A DNA stretch of 64,000 nt from Nocardiopsis flavescens (GTDB taxonomy: Bacteria > Actinomycetota > Actinomycetes > Streptosporangiales > Streptosporangiaceae), in NCBI RefSeq assembly GCF_900141985.1, contig NZ_FQZK01000005.1, forward strand, positions 186,001 to 250,000, given 5' to 3'. Positions 33,581-41,430 of this stretch are shown in pieces. The position numbers and the translations under genes were made by a program. The first letter of the stretch is position 1, and each line of letters begins with the position of its first letter. The notes beneath the pieces are model-generated. The model did not search any database and had not been told where the DNA came from. It was given only the letters and a program-made list of their open reading frames with translations.

Positions 33581-34813
33581 TCACCCCCCGGCCGCGCCGA
33601 GCGGGCGCCAGGCCGCCACCGCCAGCGCCCCCACCGCCGCCCCCGCGACCAGGAACGGGGCAGACAGCCCCAGGGTCTGCGCCAGGACGCCGCCGAGCAC
33701 CGCGCCCAGCGCGGCCCCGCCCAGGTCGGCCCACCGGTACACCCCGGCGGCCCGGCCCAGCAGGGCGTCCGGCGTCACCGACTGGCGCACCGTCACGGCG
33801 GCCGTCCCCCACACCACCGCGTGCGCACCGAACAGCACCATGACCGCCCCGGCCGCCCAGGGGTCCCGCACCAGGACCAGCACGGGGTAGGTGGCCGCCT
33901 CCAGCACCAGGCCCCAGCGCAGCAGGAACGCCCGGCCCACCCGGGGCTCCAGGACCCCGTACAGCCGTGCCCCCGCCACACCGCCGACCGCCCCGGCCGC
34001 GATGAACAGGCCGAACCCGGCCTCGGACAGCCCCAGGTGCTCGCGGGCGTACAGGACCCAGACCGAGAACGCGCCCACCCCGGTCAGGTTCATCACCAGG
34101 ATGCACGCCGTCAGCGTGCGCAGCACCGGGACGCCGCGCACGAACGCCAGGCCCCGGACGGTGTCCGCCCACAGGCTCCCGCCCGCCGCGCGCTCCGGCT
34201 CCGGTGCCCGCGGCCGCACCGCCAGGCGCAGCAGGACCAGCCCGGCCACCCCGTAGGCGAGGGCGTCGAACCCGAACGGCAGGGCCCACAGCGCGGCGAA
34301 CATGAGCGCGCCCAGGGGCGGCCCCAGCAACTGGTTGTTGAGCGAGAAGGTCAGCGCCAGCCGGGCGTTGGCGCGCCCCAGCAGCTCACGCGGGACCACC
34401 GAGGGCACCAGGGCGCCGTACGCGGAGTCGGCCAGGGCCTCGCCCGTGCCGAGCGCGAACAGCGCCGCGTACACGGCCCACAGGTCCGCGCCGCCGGTCA
34501 GTAGGGCCAGGGCCAGCAGGGCGAGCACAGCACCCCGGGCCAGGTCGGCGGCGACCAGGACGGAGCGCCGGGGCAGCCGGTCGACCAGGGCGCCCGCGAC
34601 CGGTGAGAACAGCAGGTGCGGCGTGGTCTGCACGGCCGCGGCGCCCGCCACGGCCAGGGGCGCGGGCGCCACGGAGGAGACGAGCAGGGGGCCGGCGGCC
34701 AGCAGCGCGCCGTCACCGAGGTTGGTCAGGGCCGACGCCCACCACAGCAGGGTGAAGTCGCGGCCCAGGGAAGGGCGCCCGCCGCGCCTGCGACGGAACG
34801 GGAACGAGGACAC
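33581..34813 (-). CDS. MFS transporter (drug exporter-like)
   Basis: The GTG at 34813 has GGGAG upstream; 410 residues. It has about 12 helices, FTLLWWASALTNLGDGALLAAGPLL in helix 1, the loop motif GALVDRLPRRSVLVAADLARG, and the MFS_3-type (enterobactin exporter/macrolide-efflux-like) layout of the second half. A 21-codon leader ORF with its own ribosome site precedes it by 134 bp, suggesting translation-dependent induction. Confidence 0.85.
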   Translation of the reverse strand: MSSFPFRRRRGGRPSLGRDFTLLWWASALTNLGDGALLAAGPLLVSSVAPAPLAVAGAAAVQTTPHLLFSPVAGALVDRLPRRSVLVAADLARGAVLALLALALLTGGADLWAVYAALFALGTGEALADSAYGALVPSVVPRELLGRANARLALTFSLNNQLLGPPLGALMFAALWALPFGFDALAYGVAGLVLLRLAVRPRAPEPERAAGGSLWADTVRGLAFVRGVPVLRTLTACILVMNLTGVGAFSVWVLYAREHLGLSEAGFGLFIAAGAVGGVAGARLYGVLEPRVGRAFLLRWGLVLEAATYPVLVLVRDPWAAGAVMVLFGAHAVVWGTAAVTVRQSVTPDALLGRAAGVYRWADLGGAALGAVLGGVLAQTLGLSAPFLVAGAAVGALAVAAWRPLGAAGG

Positions 34814-34947
34814 GGGTACTCCCGGAGGATCACGAGAACGAGGAGAGGGGCACGCCTGTGCCTCCCGCCCGACCCCGTCCGGTGCCTTCCGGGCGTCACG
34901 GACCGCCGGCGCGCCCCGTACGGGTGCGCCGGTCGCCGTCCGGGGTG

Positions 34948-35013
34948 TCAGCGCTGCGCCGTCGCCCCGGACGCGGGGGTGCGGGGGGCTCGTCGCCCGG
35001 AGTTCTCGCGCAT
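34948..35013 (-). CDS. Candidate leader peptide (21 codons) upstream of the MFS exporter
   Basis: The ATG at 35013 is preceded by the strong site GGAAGGGAAACCC. The peptide begins MRENSGRRAPRTPA, contains four arginines and ends QR-stop at 34948. The 134-nt stretch to the exporter start can form G+C-rich hairpins, including one around CCCGTACGGG. Short leader peptides of this kind control ribosome-targeting-drug exporters by attenuation. No independent function is claimed. Confidence 0.4.
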   Translation of the reverse strand: MRENSGRRAPRTPASGATAQR

Positions 35014-35045
35014 GGGTTTCCCTTCCGTCCGTGTGCCTTCACCGA

Positions 35046-35075
35046 ACCGTAGACCGCGCCGTCCCCGCGGGTCGA
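35046..35075 (-). promoter_or_regulatory. Candidate promoter of the leader peptide and MFS exporter
   Basis: On the minus strand TCGACC (35070-35075) and TACGGT (35046-35051) are spaced by 18 nt, placing transcription start ahead of the leader ORF. Confidence 0.45.
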
Positions 35076-35129
35076 CCGGTTTTCGGCAGCGCTGTGTTTC
35101 GGTTCGGATCCGCTGGGTAACAATCGCCA

Positions 35130-35143
35130 TGGGAGCGCTCCCC
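35130..35143. promoter_or_regulatory. CebR/CelR-type operator of the AA10 gene
   Basis: TGGGAGCGCTCCCC differs from the palindromic consensus only at the last base and lies 37 bp ahead of the AA10 start. The site and the following six bases are almost the same as at the orphan operator at 33385 (both continue GTCACG). Confidence 0.75.
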
Positions 35144-35180
35144 GTCACGCGGCCTCACGGCCGGGACAGACGGAGACGCA

Positions 35181-35858
35181 ATGACGAACCACGACCCCGC
35201 CCCTACCGCCCCCCGCCTTCCCCTGGCGGCCCGGGCCCTCACCCTGGCGGCACTGCCCCTGCTCGCCCTCACCGCCACGGCCGCCCCCGCCTCCGCGCAC
35301 GGCTCCGTGGTCGACCCCGCCTCCCGCAACTACGGCTGCTTCGACCGCTGGGGGGACGACCACCTCAACCCGGCGATGGAGCAGGAGGACCCCCTGTGCT
35401 GGCAGGCGTGGCGGGACGACCCCAACGCCATGTGGAACTGGAACGGCCTGTACCGCGACAACGTCGGCGGCGACCACCAGGGCCAGGTGCCCGACGGCAC
35501 CCTGTGCAGCGGGGGCAACACCGAGGGAGGGCGCTACGACTCCCTCGACACCCCCGGCGCCTGGGAGACCACCCCCGTCGCGGACGACTTCACCATCCAC
35601 CTCTACGACCAGGCGTCGCACGGGGCGGACTACTTCCAGGTGTACGTCACCCGCCAGGGCTTCGACCCCACGGCGCAGGCCCCCGGCTGGAGCGACCTGG
35701 AGCTGGTCGAGGAGACCGGCCAGTACCCGCCCGGCAACGACTACCTGATCGACGTCGAGACCTCGGGCTACACCGGCCACCACATCGTCTACACGATCTG
35801 GAAGGCCTCGCACCAGGACCAGGTGTACTACCTGTGCAGTGACGTCGACTTCGGCTGA
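35181..35858 (+). CDS. Secreted AA10 lytic polysaccharide monooxygenase
   Basis: The 225-residue protein has a signal peptide ending APASA-H40, so His40 becomes the mature N-terminus. H147 in DQASHGADYFQVYVT supplies the second ligand of the copper histidine brace, and the C-terminal YYLCSDVDF matches the AA10 end with the axial Phe. There is no extra carbohydrate-binding module. AA10 enzymes oxidatively cleave cellulose or chitin. The CebR/CelR operator upstream argues for cellulose or another plant glucan. GGAG precedes the ATG. Confidence 0.93.
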   Translation: MTNHDPAPTAPRLPLAARALTLAALPLLALTATAAPASAHGSVVDPASRNYGCFDRWGDDHLNPAMEQEDPLCWQAWRDDPNAMWNWNGLYRDNVGGDHQGQVPDGTLCSGGNTEGGRYDSLDTPGAWETTPVADDFTIHLYDQASHGADYFQVYVTRQGFDPTAQAPGWSDLELVEETGQYPPGNDYLIDVETSGYTGHHIVYTIWKASHQDQVYYLCSDVDFG

Positions 35859-35888
35859 TCCCCCGCCGAAGCGCACCCGCCCGCGGGC

Positions 35889-35928
35889 GGGCGGCCCGCC
35901 GGGGCCCGGAACCCCCGGCGGGCCGCCC
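35889..35928. terminator. Bidirectional terminator hairpin
   Basis: A 16-bp perfect stem (35889-35904 with 35913-35928) with an 8-nt loop separates the AA10 gene from the convergent response-regulator gene, whose stop begins at 35931. Confidence 0.75.
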
Positions 35929-36561
35929 TCAGGCGCCCAGGTGGCGCAGGACCGCCAGTACCCGGCGGTTGTAGCCGGGCGTCGAGCCCAGCCCGAACTT
36001 CTCGAAGATCGCGTTGGCGTGCTTCTCCACCGCGCTCACCGAGACGAACAGCCGCCCGGCGATGGCCGGGTTGGTGTGCCCCTGCGCCATGAGCTCCAGC
36101 ACCTCGCGCTCCCGTGGGGTCAGCACGTCCCCCTCCCCGCCCGCCAGCAGCTGCCGCACCACCTCGGGGTCGAAGGCCGCCCCGCCGGACCCCACCCGCT
36201 CCAGCGCGTCGAGGAAGCCGTCCACCTCCATCACCCGGTCCTTGAGCAGGTAGCCCACGCCGCCGGTGTTCTCGGTGAACAGCCGGGTCGCGTACCGCCG
36301 CTCCACGTACTGGGACAGCACCAGGACCCCGACGCCCGGGCGCTCCCGGCGCAGCCGCACCGCCGCCCGCAAGCCCTCGTCGGTGTGGGAGGGGGGCATG
36401 CGCACGTCCGCCACGACCACGTCGGGCTCCTCCTGCGCCACGGCCGCGAGCAGCGCCCCGGCGTCCCCCACGGCTGCGGTGACGCGGTGGCCCTCGTCCT
36501 CCAGCAGCCGTACCAGGCCCTCGCGCAGCAGCGCCGAGTCCTCGGCCACGATCACCCGCAC
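35929..36561 (-). CDS. NarL/FixJ-type response regulator
   Basis: The 210-residue protein has a receiver domain (VRVIVAEDSALLREGL, phosphoacceptor D52 in DVVVADVRMPP) and a LuxR-type HTH (LTPREREVLELMAQGHTNPAIAGRLFVSVSAVEKHANAIF). The GTG start overlaps the kinase stop by 10 bases, which implies translational coupling. It is the partner of the kinase at 36552. Confidence 0.93.
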   Translation of the reverse strand: MRVIVAEDSALLREGLVRLLEDEGHRVTAAVGDAGALLAAVAQEEPDVVVADVRMPPSHTDEGLRAAVRLRRERPGVGVLVLSQYVERRYATRLFTENTGGVGYLLKDRVMEVDGFLDALERVGSGGAAFDPEVVRQLLAGGEGDVLTPREREVLELMAQGHTNPAIAGRLFVSVSAVEKHANAIFEKFGLGSTPGYNRRVLAVLRHLGA

Positions 36562-37661
36562 GGCAGCACCGCCGCCACGGTCGTCGGCCCGCCGGCCGGG
36601 CTGTCCACGGTCAGGCGCCCGTCCAGCGCGCCCACCCGCCCCGCCAGCCCGGACAGCCCCGACCCCGACGGGTCCGCCCCGCCCGCCCCGTCGTCGCGCA
36701 CCAGGACCGCCACCGCGTCCCCCTTCCTCTCGACACTCACGTCCACCCCGCTCGCCCCGGCGTGCTTGACCGTGTTGGTGACCGCCTCGGCCACCACGAA
36801 GTAGGCCGCGGTCTCCACCGCGGGCGGGACCCCCGCCAGCGGTCCGCAGGACACCCGGATCGGCAGCTCGGACCGGGCGGCCAGGCCGTCCAGGGCCGCC
36901 GCCAGCCCGGACTCGGCCAGCACCGCGGGGTAGACCCGCCAGGCGACCTCCTTGAGGTCGCGGATCGCGTTCCCCACCTCCCGGTGGGCCTGGTCCACCA
37001 GCTCCCGGCCGCCCGCCGAGCCGGGGTCGCGGCGTGCGCGCCCCAGGGCCATGCCGACCAGGACCAGCCGCTGCTGGAGTCCGTCGTGCAGGTCGCGCTC
37101 GATCCGGCGCCGCTCCCGGTCGACCGCGGTGACGACCCCGGCCCGCGAGGCGGTGAGCTCGGCGACCCGCTCCTCCAGCAGGTCCCGGCGGCTGGGGCCC
37201 AGCAGACGGCGCGCGAGCCAGCGCTCGGTGCCCACCAGTCCCACGATCGCCTGCACACCCATGCACACCAGGGCCAGCCCGAAGGGGACGATCCCGACGG
37301 GGTTGCCGTCCAGGACACCCAGCGGGGAGAGCGCGAGATAGACGCCGGCGGGGAGGAAGAACCCCAGTACCAGACCGCCGAACAGCCCCACCGGGCAGCG
37401 CACCGCCAGGTACGCCAGGACCCGCGCCGGCCCCGGGTCACCGACGGTCTCGATGTCCAAGAGCGCGGCCAGACGCCACCGCTCCACCCGCTCCAGCGGG
37501 CGCAGCGCCCGGCGCAGCAGCCGCCGTCCCCGGTCGGCGGCGGCCAGCGGCAGCAGGACCGCCAGCGGCACCAGCACCACCGCCGCCGCCAGCGCCGACA
37601 GCGCGCCCAGGCCGGTGCCCGCCACGGCCCGCGCCCAGACGCGCACCGACCGTCCGCCCAT
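36552..37661 (-). CDS. Sensor histidine kinase (HisKA_3/NarX-like)
   Basis: The 369-residue protein has four or so N-terminal membrane helices (residues about 10-160) without a large extracellular loop, the HisKA_3 phosphorylation motif RRRIERDLHDGLQQRL, and an ATPase domain with VAEAVTNTVKHAGAS and DDGAGG/GSGLSGLAGRVGALDG. It resembles the Streptomyces-type sensor-domain kinases with a DUF1707/Sensor-like membrane domain, so it probably senses membrane or envelope status. It is followed directly by its regulator. Confidence 0.92.
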   Translation of the reverse strand: MGGRSVRVWARAVAGTGLGALSALAAAVVLVPLAVLLPLAAADRGRRLLRRALRPLERVERWRLAALLDIETVGDPGPARVLAYLAVRCPVGLFGGLVLGFFLPAGVYLALSPLGVLDGNPVGIVPFGLALVCMGVQAIVGLVGTERWLARRLLGPSRRDLLEERVAELTASRAGVVTAVDRERRRIERDLHDGLQQRLVLVGMALGRARRDPGSAGGRELVDQAHREVGNAIRDLKEVAWRVYPAVLAESGLAAALDGLAARSELPIRVSCGPLAGVPPAVETAAYFVVAEAVTNTVKHAGASGVDVSVERKGDAVAVLVRDDGAGGADPSGSGLSGLAGRVGALDGRLTVDSPAGGPTTVAAVLPCG

Positions 37662-38068
37662 GGGTCCCCCTCGTCCTCGCCCTACGGCAAGGTAGCCGCC
37701 GCGGGGCCCGGCCCGGTACTGCGGAACACCGCAGTTCCCGACGCGGGACCCGCGGGTCCGGCGGGGATCCCGGGTGGCCGGGGGCGTGCCACGGCACCGC
37801 AGAGCGGTGGGCCCCGGCGGCGGGCGGGAGGGTGTCACCGAGGTCCGCGCCCGGGCGGGCGACGTGTGTGCGGGGCGGTGCGTCGCGGGCCCGCCCGCGT
37901 CGGCCGCGGCGGTGGTGTGCGTTCGCGGTGGGGGAGTGTGCCCGCCGCGGTCCGCGCCCCGGCGGCGGGGCGGTGCCGCCTTTCCGGGCCGGCTCCCGCC
38001 GGACGAGGGGGGTCCCGTCCGGGGGGCCGAACGCGTCCTGCCCGGTGGGGACGCCGGGCAGGACGGCG
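37662..38068. other. Spacer between kinase and heptad-repeat genes
   Basis: This 407-bp gap holds no convincing gene. A TACCTT box at about 37688 (minus strand) may be part of the kinase promoter. The remainder is very G+C-rich. Confidence 0.35.
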
Positions 38069-38455
38069 CTAGCTTCCTTCGCCGGTGAGGCGGTCGCGCG
38101 CGGCGTCGGTGATGGCGCCGCCCGGGTCCTCCACGAACCCGCCGACCGCGCCGGCCTGGTCCTGGAAGCCCTGGACCGCCTCGCCCGCCTCGCCGAACGC
38201 GGCCTCTCCGTAACCCTGGGCGGCTTCGGTGGCCTCGCCGAACGCGGCCTCGCCGTAGCCCTGCGCCGCCTCGGCGGCCCCGCCGAAGGCCTCCTCGCCG
38301 TAGCCCTGGGCCGCTTCGCCGTAGCCCTGGGCGGTCTCACCGAACCCCTGGGCGGCCTCGCCGTAACCCTGGGCGGTCTCCGAGACCCCCTGGACCGCCT
38401 CCTCGGCGGCCCCGCCGAAGACGCCCTTGAACCACTCCACGACACTGTCGAACAT
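38069..38455 (-). CDS. Heptad-repeat Ala/Gln/Gly/Tyr/Glu protein of unknown function
   Basis: The ATG at 38455 has AAGGAG upstream; 128 residues. After an amphipathic start (MFDSVVEWFKGVFGG) residues about 25-95 are built from repeats of the 7-residue type AAQGYGE with variants ETAQGFG and EAAFGEA, then a Gly-rich tail ending DRLTGEGS. There is no signal peptide and no membrane helix. The periodic Ala and Tyr could form an amphipathic helix or low-affinity assembly, reminiscent of LEA-like or gas-vesicle-accessory proteins, but I do not recognise the family. Confidence 0.7.
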   Translation of the reverse strand: MFDSVVEWFKGVFGGAAEEAVQGVSETAQGYGEAAQGFGETAQGYGEAAQGYGEEAFGGAAEAAQGYGEAAFGEATEAAQGYGEAAFGEAGEAVQGFQDQAGAVGGFVEDPGGAITDAARDRLTGEGS

Positions 38456-38751
38456 CGACGCACGCTCCTTACTGGTTTTCGACCCTTGCCCGTGGGCCGT
38501 ACCCACGAACTGTAAGCCGGGAATAAGGGGCGGATGCGCAGTGTGGGTGAAGCGGGAGGCCCTGCGCACCAAGGGATGCGAATCTTTCGACGCGTGTTCG
38601 GCCGTCCGCCCCGCCACCGCCTCCGCGCGGACACCCGGGGTGCGCACCGACCGGGCCGGCCGCCGCGGAGAACGCCGCCGCGGACCCTCCGGGGCACCTC
38701 CGGCAGGGGACACCGGCCGCCGCCACCGGGTCCCGCCCGGCGGCGGACGGC
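38456..38751. other. Spacer upstream of the heptad-repeat gene
   Basis: The 296-bp gap contains an A/T-richer patch at 38470-38530, probably the repeat-protein promoter, with a GGGCCGTACCC-type imperfect palindrome. The rest is G+C-rich with no gene. Confidence 0.3.
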
Positions 38752-40128
38752 TCACCCGGCCGGCTCCGCGGCCTCCGGCGCCGGCGGCCGGGTGAAGGTC
38801 AGGGTCAGCGTCGCGGCCAGCAGGGCCGTCCCGGCGACCACCCCGTACACGAGCCCGTACCCGGTGAGCGCGGAGGCGGTGAGCACGGCGCCGGTCACCG
38901 CGATCAGCAGCGAGGTGCCCAGCGACTCCGACACCTGGAGCGCCGAGCTGTTGCCGCCCTGCTCGGCGGCGGGGGAGAGCCCCAGCACCAGCGTGCTCAC
39001 CTGCGGATAGGCCAGTCCCATGCCCGTCCCCATGAGGACACAGCCCAGCACGGCCGCCCAGAGCGGCAGCACCCCGGTCACCAGCCCCAGCGCCGCCACC
39101 GGTCCGCACAGGGTCAGCGCGGCGGCGGCGCGCAGCGAGGCGGGCGAACCGGCCGGGACGCCGGCACGCCCCTGCACCCAGGCGCCCAGGGCCCAGCCGA
39201 ACGCCCCGATCGCGACCACCGCTCCCGACGCCACGGGGCTGAAGTCCAACCGGTGCTGGAGGTAGAGCGGCAGGTAGATGTCGGTGGCGGCGTTGGCCGC
39301 CCCGAGTACACCCCGGAAGGCGACCAGCCGGGGGATGCCCGCGCGCGCCCGCAGCGTCCCGGCGGGCAGCAGCCGCCCCGCGGCGAGCGCCGCCGCGGCC
39401 GTGCCCGCCACCGTCCCCACCGCCAGCCAGGGCATCTCCTGCTGCCCTGCCACGTGCAGGCCCAGGACCGCGACCGCCGCGGCCACCGCCCACACGCCCC
39501 GGCGCCCGACGGGGGACCCCTCTCCCCGCGGGGCCGGCGCCGAGCGCGTCGCGCCCAGCAGCACCGCCAGCGAGAGCGCGGAACCGGCCAGCACCAGGGC
39601 GAACACCGTGCGCCAGTGCATCAGCTCCACCAGCGCACCGGTGACCAGCGGCCCCAGGATCGACGGCAGCAGCCAGGCCGCGGTCAGCAGCCCGAACATG
39701 CGCGGTCTCAGGTCCTCGGGGATGTACCGGGCGATGACCACGTACAGCACGACCGAGTCGATGCCGCCGCCCACGCCCTGGAGCAGCCGGCCCACGACGA
39801 ACGTCCCCATGCCGGGGGCGAGCGCGCACAGCGCGATGCCCGCCAGGAACAGTGCTCCGCCCGCGACCAGGGGCCGGCGCACCCCGCGCAGGTCGGCCCA
39901 GCGGCCGCCCACGGTCATGCCCACGAGTCCGGTGGTGGCGGTCGCGGCGAACGCGAGGGAGTACCACTGCTCCGCCTCCAGGCTCCGGGCGATGACCGGC
40001 AGCGCGGTGGTGATGGCGAAGGACTCGAAGGCGATGAAGGTCATCAGCCCGAACACCCCGGCCACCACCGCCCGGTTGGGGGGATCCCACAGCCGCGCCC
40101 GTCCGGGCGCCCCGGCCGCCGCGGTCAC
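38752..40128 (-). CDS. MFS transporter (DHA2-type drug exporter-like)
   Basis: The 458-residue protein starts at a GTG. It has 14 or so helices, LMTFIAFESFAITTALPVIARSL in helix 1 (the family motif C-like region), GGRWADLRGVRRPL between helices 2 and 3, and LLQGVGGGIDSVVLYVVIARYIP. The layout is that of the EmrB/QacA-like drug:H+ antiporters. A promoter with an overlapping palindrome is just upstream, which suggests regulation by a small repressor encoded elsewhere. Confidence 0.87.
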   Translation of the reverse strand: MTAAAGAPGRARLWDPPNRAVVAGVFGLMTFIAFESFAITTALPVIARSLEAEQWYSLAFAATATTGLVGMTVGGRWADLRGVRRPLVAGGALFLAGIALCALAPGMGTFVVGRLLQGVGGGIDSVVLYVVIARYIPEDLRPRMFGLLTAAWLLPSILGPLVTGALVELMHWRTVFALVLAGSALSLAVLLGATRSAPAPRGEGSPVGRRGVWAVAAAVAVLGLHVAGQQEMPWLAVGTVAGTAAAALAAGRLLPAGTLRARAGIPRLVAFRGVLGAANAATDIYLPLYLQHRLDFSPVASGAVVAIGAFGWALGAWVQGRAGVPAGSPASLRAAAALTLCGPVAALGLVTGVLPLWAAVLGCVLMGTGMGLAYPQVSTLVLGLSPAAEQGGNSSALQVSESLGTSLLIAVTGAVLTASALTGYGLVYGVVAGTALLAATLTLTFTRPPAPEAAEPAG

Positions 40129-40203
40129 CGCGCGCCCCCGCGGGCCGCCGGACTCGTCGTCTCCACGCTCTCCTCCTCACCGGGCGCACGCGCGTCCGGG
40201 AGA

Positions 40204-40234
40204 ATTCCACACCCTCAACACGTGTCGAGGTCAA
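40204..40234 (-). promoter_or_regulatory. Promoter with overlapping palindromic operator for the MFS gene
   Basis: On the minus strand TTGACC (40229-40234) and TGGAAT (40204-40209) are 19 bp apart. The 16-bp near-perfect inverted repeat CTCAACACGTGTCGAG (40214-40229) fills the spacer. A repressor bound there would block RNA polymerase. Confidence 0.55.
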
Positions 40235-40359
40235 GCGGAAGGGGACATCCGCCCCGTATCCGTTCCCCGGGCCGGCGGCGGGCGCCGCCCGCCCCGCCGT
40301 GTCCCGGGTCGCTCCCGTGCGCGCGGGACGGACGGGAGCGACCCGCGGCGGCGGCGCCC

Positions 40360-41388
40360 TCAGGCCAGGGCGTCGGCGATGCGGGGGACCAGGGTGTCCA
40401 CCGCGTAGGGGATGGACAGCACCGAGTTGTAGGTGATGGCACCGCGCTGGTCGATGGTGGTGACGAGGGCGGCGCCCCCGCGCACCACGTCCAGGTCGGC
40501 GAAGACCGGCGCCGCCTCCGCCGGGTCGTAGTCCTCGTCGTCGCTCAGGACCAGCAGCAGGTCCCCGTCGAGCCACTCGACGTTCTCGGCGGGCACCTCC
40601 ACGAAGAAGCCCTCCCCGGTGTCGCGCTCGGTGATCGCCTCGGGGATCTCGAAGCCCAGCGACACCAGGAACCGCCCGCGGGCGTCCCCGGGCAGGAAGG
40701 CGCCGAACCTCCCGTCGTAGGGCAGCACCGCCCCGCCGACCAGGCCGGCGAACTCCGGGTGCTCCCGCCGGACCTCCTCCAGCAGGGCGTCGGTCTCCGC
40801 GTTCAGCTCGGCCCCCCGCTCCGGCACGCCCATCGCCGCGGCGATGGAGGCGGTGGCCTCCTCCCGGGCGACGGAGTACGCGGCGGTCCCGGCCGGGCGC
40901 GCCACCACGGGGGCGATCTGCGACAGGTCCTCGTAGACGGCCTCGTCGAACCCGGCGGAGACGCCGATGATGAGGTCGGGCGCCAGGTTCGCGACCTGCT
41001 CGATGTTGGGCTCGGAGTCGGAGTCCAGCAGGGTCGTCTCCGCGTCGCCGACCAGCTCGTCGGTCCAGGGGCCCAGCCCGGTCTCGAAGAACGCGAACCC
41101 GGTGTTGCCGACGGGTACGGCGCCCAGGGCCAGCACGGCGTCGGCGTCGGTGACGCCCAGGGTGACGATGCGCTCGGGCGCCGCGGTGAGGGTGGTCTCG
41201 CCGAACTCGTGCTCGACGGTGACCGGGAAGGCGCCCTCCTCGGCGGCCGGTCCGCCGCCATCGGCGTCCCCGCCGGCGGCGGTGTCCGCGCCGGTACCGC
41301 AGGCGGAGAGCAGGGTCAGGGCGGCCAGGGCGGCGGCGCAGGGCAGGGCGCGCACGGGCGGGCGCGGGGTACGGCTGATGGGGGACAC
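40360..41388 (-). CDS. Iron-siderophore ABC transporter substrate-binding lipoprotein
   Basis: I chose the GTG at 41388, since the longer frame's ATG at 41418 lies inside the iron box; a GGAG site precedes 41388. The 342-residue protein has a lipobox (LTLLSAC) and a FepB/FecB-like fold: APERIVTLGVTDADAVLALGAVPVG, then NIEQVANLAPDLIIG. No permease or ATPase gene is adjacent, so it must share a transporter encoded elsewhere. It sits 37 bp behind the ArsR-type gene, but has its own iron-responsive control. Confidence 0.9.
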   Translation of the reverse strand: MSPISRTPRPPVRALPCAAALAALTLLSACGTGADTAAGGDADGGGPAAEEGAFPVTVEHEFGETTLTAAPERIVTLGVTDADAVLALGAVPVGNTGFAFFETGLGPWTDELVGDAETTLLDSDSEPNIEQVANLAPDLIIGVSAGFDEAVYEDLSQIAPVVARPAGTAAYSVAREEATASIAAAMGVPERGAELNAETDALLEEVRREHPEFAGLVGGAVLPYDGRFGAFLPGDARGRFLVSLGFEIPEAITERDTGEGFFVEVPAENVEWLDGDLLLVLSDDEDYDPAEAAPVFADLDVVRGGAALVTTIDQRGAITYNSVLSIPYAVDTLVPRIADALA

Positions 41389-41404
41389 GGGACTCCGTTC
41401 CGGT

Positions 41405-41430
41405 TTCAGGTGAGGCATGCCTACCCTAAG
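41405..41430 (-). promoter_or_regulatory. Iron box (DmdR/IdeR-type operator)
   Basis: Reading toward the lipoprotein gene, TTAGGGTAGGC and GCCTCACCTGAA flank the palindromic core GGCATGCC, a close match to the 19-bp iron box TTAGGTTAGGCTAACCTAA. It overlaps the stop codon of the upstream ArsR gene. Confidence 0.8.
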
